Assembly: GCF_000875895.1 (NCBI RefSeq)
Contig: NZ_JXCF01000001.1
Span: 248,001 to 312,000 of the forward strand
Source of the DNA: Staphylococcus gallinarum
Lineage (GTDB): Bacteria > Bacillota > Bacilli > Staphylococcales > Staphylococcaceae
DNA: 64,000 nt
Reading direction: 5' to 3'
Both the position numbers and the translations under genes were made by a program. The notes below the pieces were generated by a model. It did not search any database. It was not told the origin of the DNA and saw only the letters and a program-made list of their open reading frames with translations. Positions 17,567 to 26,569 of the stretch are shown here, piece after piece (position 1 is the stretch's first letter; each line of letters begins with the position of its first letter).

Positions 17567-18379
17567 TTACATACTTCTTTGAATAATCCAGTTATATAAT
17601 TTACTTGGTAAAATTTTGTTCACAAAAACTAAACATTTTGCAAATTTCCCAACAATAAATCGTTGACGTATATGTTGATGCTCAACTGTCTTAACTATAC
17701 GTTTTGCTACAACAGATGGTTGTGGCAATTGGTTAGAGTTAAATTGCGTGCGCAACATGTCTGCTATAACTGCAGATTTCTTTTGATATGCGCTACCTTG
17801 CGATACTTTTGTTAAGTTATCCGCAGCGATTAACCCCCAATTTGTGTTAATACTTCCCGGTTGAATTACAACAACTTTGATACCAAACTCTTCAAGCTCT
17901 AAACGTAAGCTTGAGCTATAACCTTCTAAAGCATGTTTAGAGGCGTTATACCATGCCCCAAAATAGCTAGGCAAACGACCACTTATTGATGAGACATTAA
18001 CGATTGTACCACTACGTTGTGCACGCATCGTCGGTAAAACTGCCTTAATCATTTCAGATAAACCAAATAAATTTACCTCAAACTGCTTTCTCGCTTCATC
18101 TAATTCAATATCTTCAACTGCCCCTAATGAACCATATCCTGCACTATTCACTAGGACATCTATTTTACCTTCTTTTTTTACAATTTCATTTACTACTGTA
18201 TTAATTTGTTGTTGATCCGTAACATCTAATTCTACAATATGTGCATGATATGCCTTTAAGGACTGCATTTTTTCTACAGTTCTAGATCCAGCATAAACAA
18301 TATAATCTTTTTTCGCTAAATACTTAGCAGTTTCATAACCAATACCACTACTCGCGCCTGTTACTAAAGCTACTTTCAT
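17567..18379 (-). CDS. Short-chain dehydrogenase/reductase
   Basis: 270 residues. Classical SDR elements in order: TGASSGIG cofactor loop near the N-terminus, DVTDQQ acidic stretch, NSAGYG, catalytic serine in NVSSISG, YNASK catalytic Tyr/Lys and a C-terminal tail with basic and hydrophobic residues that may touch the membrane. Substrate unknown; it resembles retinol/steroid-type SDRs often annotated as generic oxidoreductases. I took the ATG at 18379 (MKVALVTG), preceded by AGGAG at ten bases; an ATG at 18400 with AGGAAG is a fair alternative. Confidence 0.82.
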   Translation of the reverse strand: MKVALVTGASSGIGYETAKYLAKKDYIVYAGSRTVEKMQSLKAYHAHIVELDVTDQQQINTVVNEIVKKEGKIDVLVNSAGYGSLGAVEDIELDEARKQFEVNLFGLSEMIKAVLPTMRAQRSGTIVNVSSISGRLPSYFGAWYNASKHALEGYSSSLRLELEEFGIKVVVIQPGSINTNWGLIAADNLTKVSQGSAYQKKSAVIADMLRTQFNSNQLPQPSVVAKRIVKTVEHQHIRQRFIVGKFAKCLVFVNKILPSKLYNWIIQRSM

Positions 18380-18641
18380 TTTTCCCATTCTCCTGTTCAT
18401 AATGACTTCCTGTCGTTGTGCAAACATATCATAAATTCGCATTTTTTTAAAAAGTTATATTAATCCGTCATTAAATATTTTTATTTCAGTCGTTACATAA
18501 TATAAATGATTATCTCTACACTTTAATAAAATTTAAATATGCTTAACACATTCTGCTAAATTTATAAAAACTGATTATTAGAAATTCAACGTTAAACATA
18601 ATATACTTTTCACACTTAATTTTTAAATAGAGGTGTTTATA

Positions 18642-19403
18642 TTGAATATAAAAGGTAACACAATTTTAGTTACAGGTGGCGCATCAGGCATTGGTTATCA
18701 ATTTTCTAAGAAATTTTACAATAATGACAATCAAATCATCGTGTGTGGTCGTAATACTGAAAAACTGACTACATTAGAAGCTGAATTTCCTGAAATCATT
18801 ACCAAGCAATGTGATGTTACACATGCTGATGAAAGAGTTGCATTGTTTGAGTGGGTAACGACGCATTATCCAGATGTCAACGTTATCGTCAATAATGCAG
18901 GAATTCAAAATCGTTTCAACCTTTTAACTGCAGATGCCAAAAATGACTGGGAATCACTAAAGACGGAAATAGATATTAACTTTGATGCTACAGTCCAGTT
19001 TTCAATATTATTTGGTCAATATTTCGCTAAAAGTAATAATGAAGCTAGTATTATTAATGTTTCGTCTGGGTTAGCCTTTTCACCGATGGCAATTGCACCT
19101 ATTTATTCTGCAACGAAAGCAGCGGTTAGTTCATTTTCCACTAGTTTAAGACATCAACTCTCTGAAACAAACACTAATGTTTATGAAGTCATTCCTCCAG
19201 CTGTGAATACAGACTTAGGTGGTAAAGGTATCCATACATTTGGCGCAGATCCGACAGACTTTATCAATGAAATCTTTGAAGGTTTAGTTCAAGATAAACA
19301 TCACATTGGATATGGGTCGTCTAAGGAACGTCTAACAATGACGAAAGAGGAATTAGACCAAGTTACTTCAGATATGTATCAACAACTCAAAGATACGATT
19401 TAA
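18642..19403 (+). CDS. Short-chain dehydrogenase/reductase, DltE-like
   Basis: 253 residues starting at TTG 18642 (MNIKGNTILVTG), with AGAGGTG six bases upstream; an in-frame GTG at 18633 lies within that site. It has TGGASGIG, the dinucleotide-specificity region VCGRNTEKL, NNAGIQ, catalytic NVSSGLA and YSATKAA, and a long C-terminal segment rich in acidic residues. The pattern fits the oxidoreductases annotated DltE in Gram-positive bacteria, which are not proven to act in D-alanylation. It stands alone, divergent from the other SDR gene. Confidence 0.82.
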   Translation: MNIKGNTILVTGGASGIGYQFSKKFYNNDNQIIVCGRNTEKLTTLEAEFPEIITKQCDVTHADERVALFEWVTTHYPDVNVIVNNAGIQNRFNLLTADAKNDWESLKTEIDINFDATVQFSILFGQYFAKSNNEASIINVSSGLAFSPMAIAPIYSATKAAVSSFSTSLRHQLSETNTNVYEVIPPAVNTDLGGKGIHTFGADPTDFINEIFEGLVQDKHHIGYGSSKERLTMTKEELDQVTSDMYQQLKDTI

Positions 19404-19457
19404 TATACTAAGTAACTACAATTATTAATGTCTGATTTATATTATTAAATTTTATGT

Positions 19458-19489
19458 TTGACATTTCGAAAATTATCGAATAGTATAAT
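19458..19489 (+). promoter_or_regulatory. Promoter and operator of the arsR gene
   Basis: TTGACA (19458-19463), 17 bp, TAGTAT (19481-19486), or TATAAT at 19484. The dyad TTCG-N8-CGAA (19465-19480) fills the spacer, so a repressor bound here would exclude polymerase. The start codon begins only seven bases after TAGTAT, implying a leaderless or nearly leaderless transcript. Confidence 0.72.
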
Positions 19490-19493
19490 TCAC

Positions 19494-19811
19494 ATGGAAA
19501 ATATAGTAGATGTTTTTAAAGTATTGAGTAACCGCACACGCGTAGATATTTTAATTTGGCTAAAGAACCCACTAGAACATTTTGATAAGCCTACTGCTCA
19601 TCTCAATAAGAACATGAGTGAAAAAGGTGGCGTTTGTGTTGGTGACATTCAGGAAAAGGCTAATATGTCCCCATCAACCGTCTCTCATTATTTGAAAATG
19701 ATGCAACAAGTGGGATTATTGGAATCAGAACGACATGGTCAATGGACATACTATAGAAGAAATGAAGCCAATATTAATCAATTAGTCAATATTATGAAAA
19801 AGGATCTTTAA
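19494..19811 (+). CDS. ArsR family transcriptional repressor
   Basis: 105 residues, a single winged helix: VFKVLSNRTRVDILIWL, then recognition helix MSPSTVSHYLKMMQQVGLL and wing SERHGQWTYYRRN. The helix-3 metal site typical of ArsR/SmtB (ELCVCDL) is reduced to GVCVGDI with one cysteine, so it may not be a metal sensor. There is no ribosome binding site before the ATG at 19494 because the -10 box lies four to eight bases away. Two small transporter genes follow in the same direction; a second copy of the operator pattern stands before them. Confidence 0.85.
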   Translation: MENIVDVFKVLSNRTRVDILIWLKNPLEHFDKPTAHLNKNMSEKGGVCVGDIQEKANMSPSTVSHYLKMMQQVGLLESERHGQWTYYRRNEANINQLVNIMKKDL

Positions 19812-19839
19812 TATAGAGATTCTTTTTTTACGATAACAA

Positions 19840-19855
19840 TTCGTTAATTCGCGAA
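19840..19855 (+). promoter_or_regulatory. Second candidate ArsR operator
   Basis: TTCGTTAATTCGCGAA has the same TTCG-N8-CGAA layout as the site in the arsR promoter. It lies 21 bases before the first transporter gene, so the same repressor could bind at both places. Confidence 0.55.
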
Positions 19856-19876
19856 ATAAAGAAAAGAGGAAAGTTA

Positions 19877-20308
19877 ATGAAGAAGTTTGTTTTTTATATC
19901 ATCGCGATTGTCGCTGGTATATTTTTAAGTATTGAAGGTTCTATTTATGCTGTTTTAGGTGATCATATTGGAAAGTTGGAAAGTAGTTTATATAACTTTG
20001 CTGTTGGTTCAATCATTTTAGCAATCGCCTTATTATTTTTAGGGAAAGGGTCACTGTCTTATACCGTTAGAGCACCCAAATGGGAACTAACTGGAGGATT
20101 ACTTGGGGTAGTCTACCTTACCGTCTTAGTATTTGCAATTCCTGTAATTGGTGTTGGACTTGCGATGGGTAGTGTCGTAGTTGGTCAAATGATAATGAGC
20201 GCCATTATTGAACATTACGGCTTGCTCGGCAGTGAGAAAAAGCCCCTGCGCATCGAAAAAATTATCGCGATTATATTAATGATAATCGCCTTAACATTAA
20301 TATATTAG
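19877..20308 (+). CDS. DMT superfamily transporter, YdcZ/DUF606 type (subunit 1)
   Basis: 143 residues with five membrane segments, the size of the YdcZ family (DUF606), half-size relatives of drug/metabolite transporters. The pattern APKWELTGGLLGVVYLTVLVFAIPVIG recurs in the next gene. Ribosome binding site AGAGGAAAG. It is followed eight to eleven bases later by a paralogue, suggesting a heterodimer. Substrate unknown. The upstream ArsR gene and the operator-like site at 19840 suggest repression in the absence of an unknown signal. Confidence 0.82.
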   Translation: MKKFVFYIIAIVAGIFLSIEGSIYAVLGDHIGKLESSLYNFAVGSIILAIALLFLGKGSLSYTVRAPKWELTGGLLGVVYLTVLVFAIPVIGVGLAMGSVVVGQMIMSAIIEHYGLLGSEKKPLRIEKIIAIILMIIALTLIY

Positions 20309-20318
20309 GAGGTTTATG

Positions 20319-20786
20319 ATGCAAATATTTATAGTAATTAGTACACTCATTGCAGGTATTACGTTAAGTACACAATCAGCAGTTAATGGTTCTTTTAGTA
20401 AGAAGGCTGACACATTAGAGAGTGCATTTCTAACATTTATTACTGGTGGCTTTATTTTATTTATTATCACTTTATTCTTTGGGCATGGTAGCTTTTTAGA
20501 ATTCTTTCACGCACCTAAATGGCAACTTGCTGCAGTTTGGTTTGGTGTTGGTTATTTATTCTTAACTATTGTAGCCATACCGAAAATTGGTGTTATATCT
20601 GCCAATATATCTGCCGTTATTGGACAGTTAACAATGGGGATGGTCATTGATCATTTTGGTTGGTTTGAAGGCTTAACCATTCACTTTGATGTGAAAAGAG
20701 TTGCCGCTCTAATTATTATGTTAATCGCGTTAAGATTAATATATAAAGCTGAAATTAAAAATAGTGTATATGGTGCTAAATCATAA
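20319..20786 (+). CDS. DMT superfamily transporter, YdcZ/DUF606 type (subunit 2)
   Basis: 155 residues, five membrane segments, paralogous to the preceding protein (shared APKWQLAAVWFGVGYLF core and the GQLTMGMVIDHFGW segment). AGGAGG is six bases before the ATG at 20319; an ATG at 20316 is too close to it. Adjacent non-identical half-size transporters usually assemble as a pair with opposite orientation in the membrane; that is inference here. A terminator follows at 20893. Confidence 0.82.
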   Translation: MQIFIVISTLIAGITLSTQSAVNGSFSKKADTLESAFLTFITGGFILFIITLFFGHGSFLEFFHAPKWQLAAVWFGVGYLFLTIVAIPKIGVISANISAVIGQLTMGMVIDHFGWFEGLTIHFDVKRVAALIIMLIALRLIYKAEIKNSVYGAKS

Positions 20787-21087
20787 TTATTAGTGCTTTT
20801 TCTATATTAAAAATGGAATGCTATGATTAATAAAAGAACTATAACTTTCGTATGAATTACTCCCCTTATATAAGCAGTAAAAACAAATATTTATGGCTAC
20901 CTTATATTTATAATATGAGCGTAGCCATTTTTTAATGTAATTCTTTAATATTCAAATATTTAAACTGCTTTTTTTATTCTAAAACTATATCTATAAATAA
21001 TTAACAATTTTTTAATAAAAATTATATTGATATTCTTTAATTTTAATTTTATTATTATCTTAAATATAGATTTAGGAGATATAGGAT
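20787..21087. other. Intergenic region before the lipase gene
   Basis: Contains the terminator at 20893-20933 and, after it, about 150 very AT-rich bases that must hold the lipase promoter; no clear -35/-10 pair. Confidence 0.5.
20893..20933 (+). terminator. Terminator of the arsR/transporter operon
   Basis: Stem ATGGCTAC/GTAGCCAT with a 20-base AT-rich loop, followed by six Ts. Confidence 0.8.
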
Positions 21088-21723
21088 ATGAAAAAAATAA
21101 TAATAACTTTTGTTTTAAGTGTCTTACTTACATTTTCAGCGTTAACTAGCTTTACCCCTAATACTGAAGCAGCTACAACAAAGCATAACCCTGTCGTCTT
21201 TGTACACGGTATTGGTGGCAGTGCATCAAATTTCTATGGCATTAAAAATTATTTGGCTTCTCAAGGGTGGGACCGAAATCAATTCTATGCGGTGGAATTC
21301 TACAATAAACAAGGATCTAATTCTACAAATGGGCCTCAACTAAAAAGATATATCGATAGTGTGTTACAAAAAACTGGTGCTAAAAAAGTTGATATCGTCG
21401 CACACAGCATGGGTGGCGCAAATACAATGTATTTCATCAAAAACTTAGGTGGAGAAACTAAAGTATCTAATGTCGTAACTTTAGCAGGTGCAAATGGTTT
21501 AACTACAAATCAAGCAATTAATGGTCCTGGAGAAGACAATAAGATTAAATATACTTCTATTTATAGCCTTTCAGATGGTGTGGTTGCTGCAAACCTTTCA
21601 TACTTAAACGGTGGTAAGAATATTCGTCTTCCAGGCATTACACACCTTCAATTTTTATATAATAATCAAGTCAATCAATATATTAAAGATGGATTAAACG
21701 GTGGCGGCACAAGTTTAAATTAA
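21088..21723 (+). CDS. Secreted lipase/esterase, Bacillus LipA type
   Basis: 211 residues. A signal peptide (KK, then a hydrophobic stretch to about residue 22, cleavage after NTEA around 28) directs export. The mature part matches the minimal alpha/beta hydrolase LipA of Bacillus: oxyanion region VFVHGIGG, nucleophile S107 in the lipase-typical AHSMGG (alanine for the first glycine), D163 in SLSDGV and H186 in GITHLQFL, ending in the GLNGG motif also found in Bacillus. It hydrolyses short- to medium-chain esters. It is unrelated in architecture to the large staphylococcal pre-pro-lipases. SD AGGAG; single-gene unit with its own terminator. Confidence 0.88.
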   Translation: MKKIIITFVLSVLLTFSALTSFTPNTEAATTKHNPVVFVHGIGGSASNFYGIKNYLASQGWDRNQFYAVEFYNKQGSNSTNGPQLKRYIDSVLQKTGAKKVDIVAHSMGGANTMYFIKNLGGETKVSNVVTLAGANGLTTNQAINGPGEDNKIKYTSIYSLSDGVVAANLSYLNGGKNIRLPGITHLQFLYNNQVNQYIKDGLNGGGTSLN

Positions 21724-21754
21724 TCTATAAACTATTTATTGTGCAATACAGTAC

Positions 21755-21807
21755 AACACTTTCGTCGATTATTCACTTAGCAGTGATGATCCTCGAAGGT
21801 GTTTTTT
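21755..21807 (+). terminator. Terminator of the lipase gene
   Basis: AACACTTTCG pairs with CGAAGGTGTT (one bulge/mismatch) around a long loop; followed by six Ts. Confidence 0.7.
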
Positions 21808-21920
21808 ATTATTAAGCTACATTAGAAAATACTATTTTAAAATAAAGTTGAAATAATACTTGCTATAAATAAATTATAGGCGTACTATCCTATATATCTA
21901 TTAAAACAAGGTGATTAAAG

Positions 21921-23228
21921 TTGAAAAATGTTACTCAATTAACTTATTTATATTTATCACTATTTTTAACGACTACAGTAATTGGTTCCCTACTGTTATA
22001 TTTACCTGTAACCGGTAAGAAGCCAATATCATTAATCGATGCTTTTTTTGTCGCTAGTAGCGCGTTCACGGTAACTGGACTCTCTACCGTTGATGTACCG
22101 AAACAATTTAATGCCTTAGGAGAAACCATCATTATGCTCCTCATACAAATCGGAGGAATAGGAATTGTAACGCTATCGATATTTGTACTGATCTTAAGTC
22201 GTAAAAAAATCACATATAATGAACGTAGTTTATTAATGATTACATGGAACAGTGATAAAAATGCTAGTTTATTAAAGTTAACGATCCAAATGATCGCATT
22301 TGCATTTGGCGTAGAGTTCTTAGGATTCTTAATGTTAAATTTAGTATTTATACCAGATTACGGTTTAGCCCGTGGTAGTTTCATCAGTTTATTCACATCC
22401 GTTTCTGCATTTAATAATGCTGGATTTTCACTGTTTTCAGATAATCTTATGTCCTATAGTGGTAATCCAATGATTAACATCATTGTACCCGCACTTATTA
22501 TTTTCGGTGGAATAGGTTATATCGTTATCTTAGATGTTGTTAAAACTCGTAAAATCACCAAGCTAAAATTACACACTAAAATTGTACTCGTGTCGACATT
22601 TACATTGATTGTTGGTGGTACTATTGCATTTTGGTTATTAGAGTATCATCATGTACTCAAAGGCTCTAGCGTTCATGAACAGTTATTCAAATCATTCTTC
22701 CAGTCGGTCTCTACACGTACTGCTGGATTTAACTCTGTCGATATGAGTAAGATTACGAATCCGACTATTCTCGTGTTTATCGTACTGATGTTTATCGGGG
22801 CTGCACCAATGAGTTCTGCTGGTGGTATCAAAGTGACAACTTTCACAGTTATTCTCGTTTACATTTATTCACGAATGATGGGCATTGAACATCCACAAAT
22901 TTTCAAACGGTCTTTACTCAAACATCAAGTAAACAATGCCATATTAATATTTGTTTTAGGTATGTTTTCAATTGGTATCGCAACATTTATTATTACCATT
23001 GCCGAACCCCATATTCCCTTTATAAAATTGTTATTTGAAGTGGTTTCAGCATTTGGTACAGTTGGATTATCGACAGGTATCACTGCCGATCTTTCTACGA
23101 TTTCTAAAATTGTAATTATTTGCGTAATGATTCTTGGAAAGGTTGGATTGTTCATTTTATTATCAATTTTCCAAGCACCAAAAGTAGAATCATCATACTA
23201 TTATGCTAAAGAAGAAATACAAATGTAA
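21921..23228 (+). CDS. Potassium uptake protein, KtrB/KtrD (TrkH family)
   Basis: 435 residues, the ion-translocating membrane subunit of a Ktr potassium system. Four pore-loop repeats are visible: SSAFTVTGLSTVD, TSVSAFNNAGFSLF, QSVSTRTAGFNSVD and VSAFGTVGLSTGI, each with the selectivity-filter glycine. The regulatory cytoplasmic partner (KtrA/KtrC, RCK domain) is not in this window. Translation starts at TTG 21921 after AAGGTGA. Staphylococci usually carry both KtrB and KtrD with one KtrA-like subunit, and I cannot tell which this is. Ktr systems are commonly controlled by c-di-AMP; gdpP, the phosphodiesterase, is at 54415. Confidence 0.88.
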   Translation: MKNVTQLTYLYLSLFLTTTVIGSLLLYLPVTGKKPISLIDAFFVASSAFTVTGLSTVDVPKQFNALGETIIMLLIQIGGIGIVTLSIFVLILSRKKITYNERSLLMITWNSDKNASLLKLTIQMIAFAFGVEFLGFLMLNLVFIPDYGLARGSFISLFTSVSAFNNAGFSLFSDNLMSYSGNPMINIIVPALIIFGGIGYIVILDVVKTRKITKLKLHTKIVLVSTFTLIVGGTIAFWLLEYHHVLKGSSVHEQLFKSFFQSVSTRTAGFNSVDMSKITNPTILVFIVLMFIGAAPMSSAGGIKVTTFTVILVYIYSRMMGIEHPQIFKRSLLKHQVNNAILIFVLGMFSIGIATFIITIAEPHIPFIKLLFEVVSAFGTVGLSTGITADLSTISKIVIICVMILGKVGLFILLSIFQAPKVESSYYYAKEEIQM

Positions 23229-23267
23229 TTATAAGGTGACGTGCTAGCTAACTACCGGCAATTTAAA

Positions 23268-23308
23268 AAAGGCTAATCGAGGAAATTAATCTCTCGATTA
23301 GCCTTTTT
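23268..23308 (+). terminator. Terminator of the Ktr gene
   Basis: Perfect stem AGGCTAATCGAG/CTCGATTAGCCT with flanking A- and T-runs, so possibly bidirectional with the small gene at 23366. Confidence 0.88.
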
Positions 23309-23365
23309 ACTAATGATGTTTGTTTATCAGTCATAAACCTTTGTGTAATCTGATATCGTTAATAT

Positions 23366-23566
23366 TTATGCTTTATGCTTTAAATAGCTATATACTGCAA
23401 TTACAATAGCAGCCGTTGATAAAGCGAATAATGGAATCACATAGAAAATCTTACCTTTAGCTTGATTTTGTTCAAGCTCTTGTATACGTAAAGCATGAAT
23501 TTCTAATTCTTCTCTAGAATCCATATAATCGTCTTTGATATTATATTGTTGGTTTTTCTTTTTCAT
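23366..23566 (-). CDS. Small single-pass membrane protein, unknown
   Basis: 66 residues from the ATG at 23566 (MKKKNQQYN), nine bases after AAGGGG; an ATG at 23575 is too close to that site. A charged, coiled-coil-prone N-terminal part (DSREELEIHALRIQELEQNQ) is followed by one membrane helix and a short basic tail. I do not recognise a family. It stands alone between the Ktr gene and the tannase. Confidence 0.65.
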   Translation of the reverse strand: MKKKNQQYNIKDDYMDSREELEIHALRIQELEQNQAKGKIFYVIPLFALSTAAIVIAVYSYLKHKA

Positions 23567-23711
23567 AACTTTCATCCCCTTTAATCCTCGTTCTTAAATT
23601 ATATAGATTAAATGAAAATTTGCAAGTTTATATTAAATAAGAACTTATTCTGAAAAAAGGTTAAATTCCACCTATAATATCTCTCATATTGTGCCTCTTT
23701 AAGTAAATCCA

Positions 23712-25538
23712 CTATTTTTTATTTACTTTTTTAACCCAATTAATAAAGTTTGTCTCAGGGTCTCCTGAAGTTTCAGCCATTGTGTGTTGTTTATCCCAAA
23801 TTGTTTTAAAATCAACATGCCCTTTTCCAACTATTTGTTTTAAAGCTAAAGCTAAGTTCGTTTCTACATTAAGTGATGTATCACCTTGTTGAATACCTGT
23901 TCTAATTCTCCAATTTTTAGCTACATTGGATTTTCCATAGCCACTATACGCATCTGATAAATAATACATTGGATTATACATATTTTGTCTTGTCGCAATA
24001 GATGATCCCAATGCATCCTTTTTCGTTAAATCATCTTTATATGCTTTAGCGTATTTAGCTTTCCAACCACTTAATTTACTATATTCTGTTTTGTTCTTTG
24101 TTAAGAGTTGAGCAACAGTCTTATCGAAATGTAACTTACTATTATTTCCAGACGTACCAAATACTTCGTTCTCAGCTTGACTCTTATTTAAATCGTCAAA
24201 TGCAGGTACATTTTTTGTTGGTTTTTTATAATATTTAGCGAAATCCTTCAAGCTAGTAATATGTGCTTGCTTGGTTTTCTTATTATAAGTAATCCATTTT
24301 CCTTTTTTATTCAAGGATTTTAAATAGTCATCCATTGTTTTATAGGTCTTACTTGTTTGTTGACCCATCATTTGTGGCATTTTTTTATTTTGCTTTTGTC
24401 CTTCACTTGGCATTGTCATACCAGCTTGCTGACTATTACTTTGTTTATATGGGAATTTCGTATTATTTAAAAATTCTGTCGCCGATTTTTCTATTTCTTT
24501 TTTCATATATTTTACATATGAACCGTTAGTATATTCACCATTTTTAGATTTTTTCAATGTTAATTGCTTATTGCCATCTTTTAGATTTAATTTATTTAAA
24601 TATTTACCATAACTTGCTGCTAAATCAGTAGATAATTGACCAATAAATGTATTATCTTTTCTTTTACCTGAATTAGAATATTGGCCCATATTCCATTCAT
24701 ATGCTGCATCTGCTTGATCTAAACTTGTTATTGGACACCAAGCCATTGCGCCATCTATTTTATCACTGATGTATTTACCATCTTTATCTGTCATAGCAGC
24801 ACCGATTTTTTTCAGATATTTGTAATATAATTTACTGTCTCCGGAAGCACCCATAATTGAACTTTGTGCTCCTCCTCCACTATGGCCAAATGTATAAACT
24901 TTAGTACTATTACCAGGTAAAGCATTACTATTAAATCGATAGTAACGTACCGCTGCTTTCAAATCTGTCACACCCCAAGGCGCGCCAATTTCATAATCCA
25001 CTTTTTGTTTACTAGATTGCTGGTCACCCATAGACATGCTACGACCTCTTAATCCTGCTTGAACATAGATAAAGCCAGATTTCATATATTTTGAAATCGT
25101 ACTATAACTATATGATTCTGGAGCACTTTGCGCGGCATAACCTGGTGTGTTTACTGGATAAACGATCGGTGCCGTCTTTGCTGTATAACCTTTAACTTTA
25201 TTAGTCTTATTAACCGTGACTGTATAGTTACCCTTATTATTCTTCTTACCATTAAAGTAAGCTGCAGGAACATAAATACCCATCTTTTCGACATCTTTAG
25301 CTTGTGGCTTAGTGACGTAACTCACATTCAATTGATAGTATACTTTATGTTTACTATCATACTTCCACTTCGTATTATCTATTTTTAATTTCGATGTTGC
25401 TTGATTGTAGTTTTTTATTTTCACTTTTGAAGTATCGACACTATTATTAGACTGCTTTTTAGATTGTTGTCCATCATGAGAACTACATCCTGCTAACAAC
25501 AGAGTCGCACTTAAAACAGAAATAATTATTTTTTTCAT
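23712..25538 (-). CDS. tanA: Tannase, subtype A-like, surface lipoprotein
   Basis: 608 residues. A lipoprotein signal ends in LLLAGC with the lipidated cysteine at 18. The nucleophile serine S220 lies in GHSGGGAQSSIMG, the extended serine-esterase motif of bacterial tannases. The C-terminal half carries the conserved HVDFKTIWD...HTMAE region around the catalytic histidine. A Met/Gln-rich linker sits near residues 375-395. Size and lipoprotein form match TanA of Staphylococcus lugdunensis, which cleaves gallate esters in tannins. A LysR-type gene lies immediately upstream, with a LysR-like site at 25625. Confidence 0.82.
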   Translation of the reverse strand: MKKIIISVLSATLLLAGCSSHDGQQSKKQSNNSVDTSKVKIKNYNQATSKLKIDNTKWKYDSKHKVYYQLNVSYVTKPQAKDVEKMGIYVPAAYFNGKKNNKGNYTVTVNKTNKVKGYTAKTAPIVYPVNTPGYAAQSAPESYSYSTISKYMKSGFIYVQAGLRGRSMSMGDQQSSKQKVDYEIGAPWGVTDLKAAVRYYRFNSNALPGNSTKVYTFGHSGGGAQSSIMGASGDSKLYYKYLKKIGAAMTDKDGKYISDKIDGAMAWCPITSLDQADAAYEWNMGQYSNSGKRKDNTFIGQLSTDLAASYGKYLNKLNLKDGNKQLTLKKSKNGEYTNGSYVKYMKKEIEKSATEFLNNTKFPYKQSNSQQAGMTMPSEGQKQNKKMPQMMGQQTSKTYKTMDDYLKSLNKKGKWITYNKKTKQAHITSLKDFAKYYKKPTKNVPAFDDLNKSQAENEVFGTSGNNSKLHFDKTVAQLLTKNKTEYSKLSGWKAKYAKAYKDDLTKKDALGSSIATRQNMYNPMYYLSDAYSGYGKSNVAKNWRIRTGIQQGDTSLNVETNLALALKQIVGKGHVDFKTIWDKQHTMAETSGDPETNFINWVKKVNKK

Positions 25539-25573
25539 TTGTTGCCTCCTTAAACATTTTGAAATTAAAATTA

Positions 25574-25603
25574 ATCATAAAATATTTATGGAAGCATTAT
25601 CAA
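25574..25603 (-). promoter_or_regulatory. Candidate tannase promoter
   Basis: Minus strand: TTGATA (25598-25603), 18 bp, TATGAT (25574-25579), placing the start of transcription near 25567, about 28 bases before the start codon. Confidence 0.55.
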
Positions 25604-25624
25604 TTCAACTTTGCATGCAAATTC

Positions 25625-25639
25625 ATTCTATATTGGAAT
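25625..25639 (-). promoter_or_regulatory. Candidate LysR-type binding site of the tannase gene
   Basis: Interrupted dyad ATTC-N7-GAAT containing the T-N11-A motif. Its centre is about 65 bases upstream of the predicted transcription start, the usual position of the LysR recognition site. Confidence 0.55.
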
Positions 25640-25672
25640 TAACAGACCATTCTCTATGGCATTATTATACAG

Positions 25673-26569
25673 TTATTCATTTTCAGAAGTAGCTGTACTC
25701 TCTAATTTAGCTAAATTAATAAACGCTGCAATCCCATCATTTATAGTGACATGGTCATGCACAGTCATATTGATATATGTCGTGATATTGGGTTCAAAAG
25801 GTATAATCTTAATACAATCATCTGCAAAGTAACGTGCCTGTTGCTCCATGATTAACGCCACGCCTTCACCAATATGTGCCATTTCTAATAAATTTTCTAT
25901 ACGTGGTGCAGTAAAGGAAATCATTGGATAAAATTGCTCGCGCTTACACAGTGAAAGAAACAATTCATGTTCTAAAGTAAAATCCGGTGTCATGTATAAT
26001 TCAATATCTTTAAGCATATTTAACGATATTTCAGATTCTGCAGCAAATGCATGTGATTTATCTACTACAGCACATAGACGTTCTTGTACATAAGTATAAC
26101 TGTATTCTCCAATTGCAGGTGTCCGCTCTCTTAGAAAGCTAATATCAATACGTCCCTCTTCAATCATTTGATGTAAGTCTGGTTCAAATCCTTCATGTAC
26201 CTTAAATCTTAAATTTGGATGTGCTTTCATTGTTTCAGAGACGATTTCAGTAATTCCATATTCAATCATTACACGCGACGTTCCTAAATTAATTGAAGTA
26301 ATTTCCGATGCTGTCTGTTGCTGTAAATGTTCTTGCATTTCCTGATGATTTTGTACAATTAACTGTGCATAATGTAAAAATAATTCTCCCGCTTCAGTCA
26401 ATTTAATCTGCTTGTTGCTACGATCTATGAGTTGATAGCCGCATTCATTTTCTAAAGCAACAATATGTTTCGATAACGTAGATTGCGCAATGTAAAGTGA
26501 TTGTGAAGCTTTAAAGTAATTCTTGTACTGAGCTAATATTATAAATTCATTAAGATGTGCAATTTCCAT
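25673..26569 (-). CDS. LysR family transcriptional regulator
   Basis: 298 residues. An N-terminal winged helix (LNEFIILAQYKNYFKASQSLYIAQSTLSKHIVALENE) precedes the substrate-binding domain with two alpha/beta lobes starting near residue 90. The gene reads toward and ends 134 bases before the tannase gene. That gap has a consensus-like LysR dyad and promoter, so the tannase is the best candidate target, perhaps with a phenolic co-inducer; the inducer is inference. No autoregulatory site was found upstream of its own start. Confidence 0.85.
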   Translation of the reverse strand: MEIAHLNEFIILAQYKNYFKASQSLYIAQSTLSKHIVALENECGYQLIDRSNKQIKLTEAGELFLHYAQLIVQNHQEMQEHLQQQTASEITSINLGTSRVMIEYGITEIVSETMKAHPNLRFKVHEGFEPDLHQMIEEGRIDISFLRERTPAIGEYSYTYVQERLCAVVDKSHAFAAESEISLNMLKDIELYMTPDFTLEHELFLSLCKREQFYPMISFTAPRIENLLEMAHIGEGVALIMEQQARYFADDCIKIIPFEPNITTYINMTVHDHVTINDGIAAFINLAKLESTATSENE

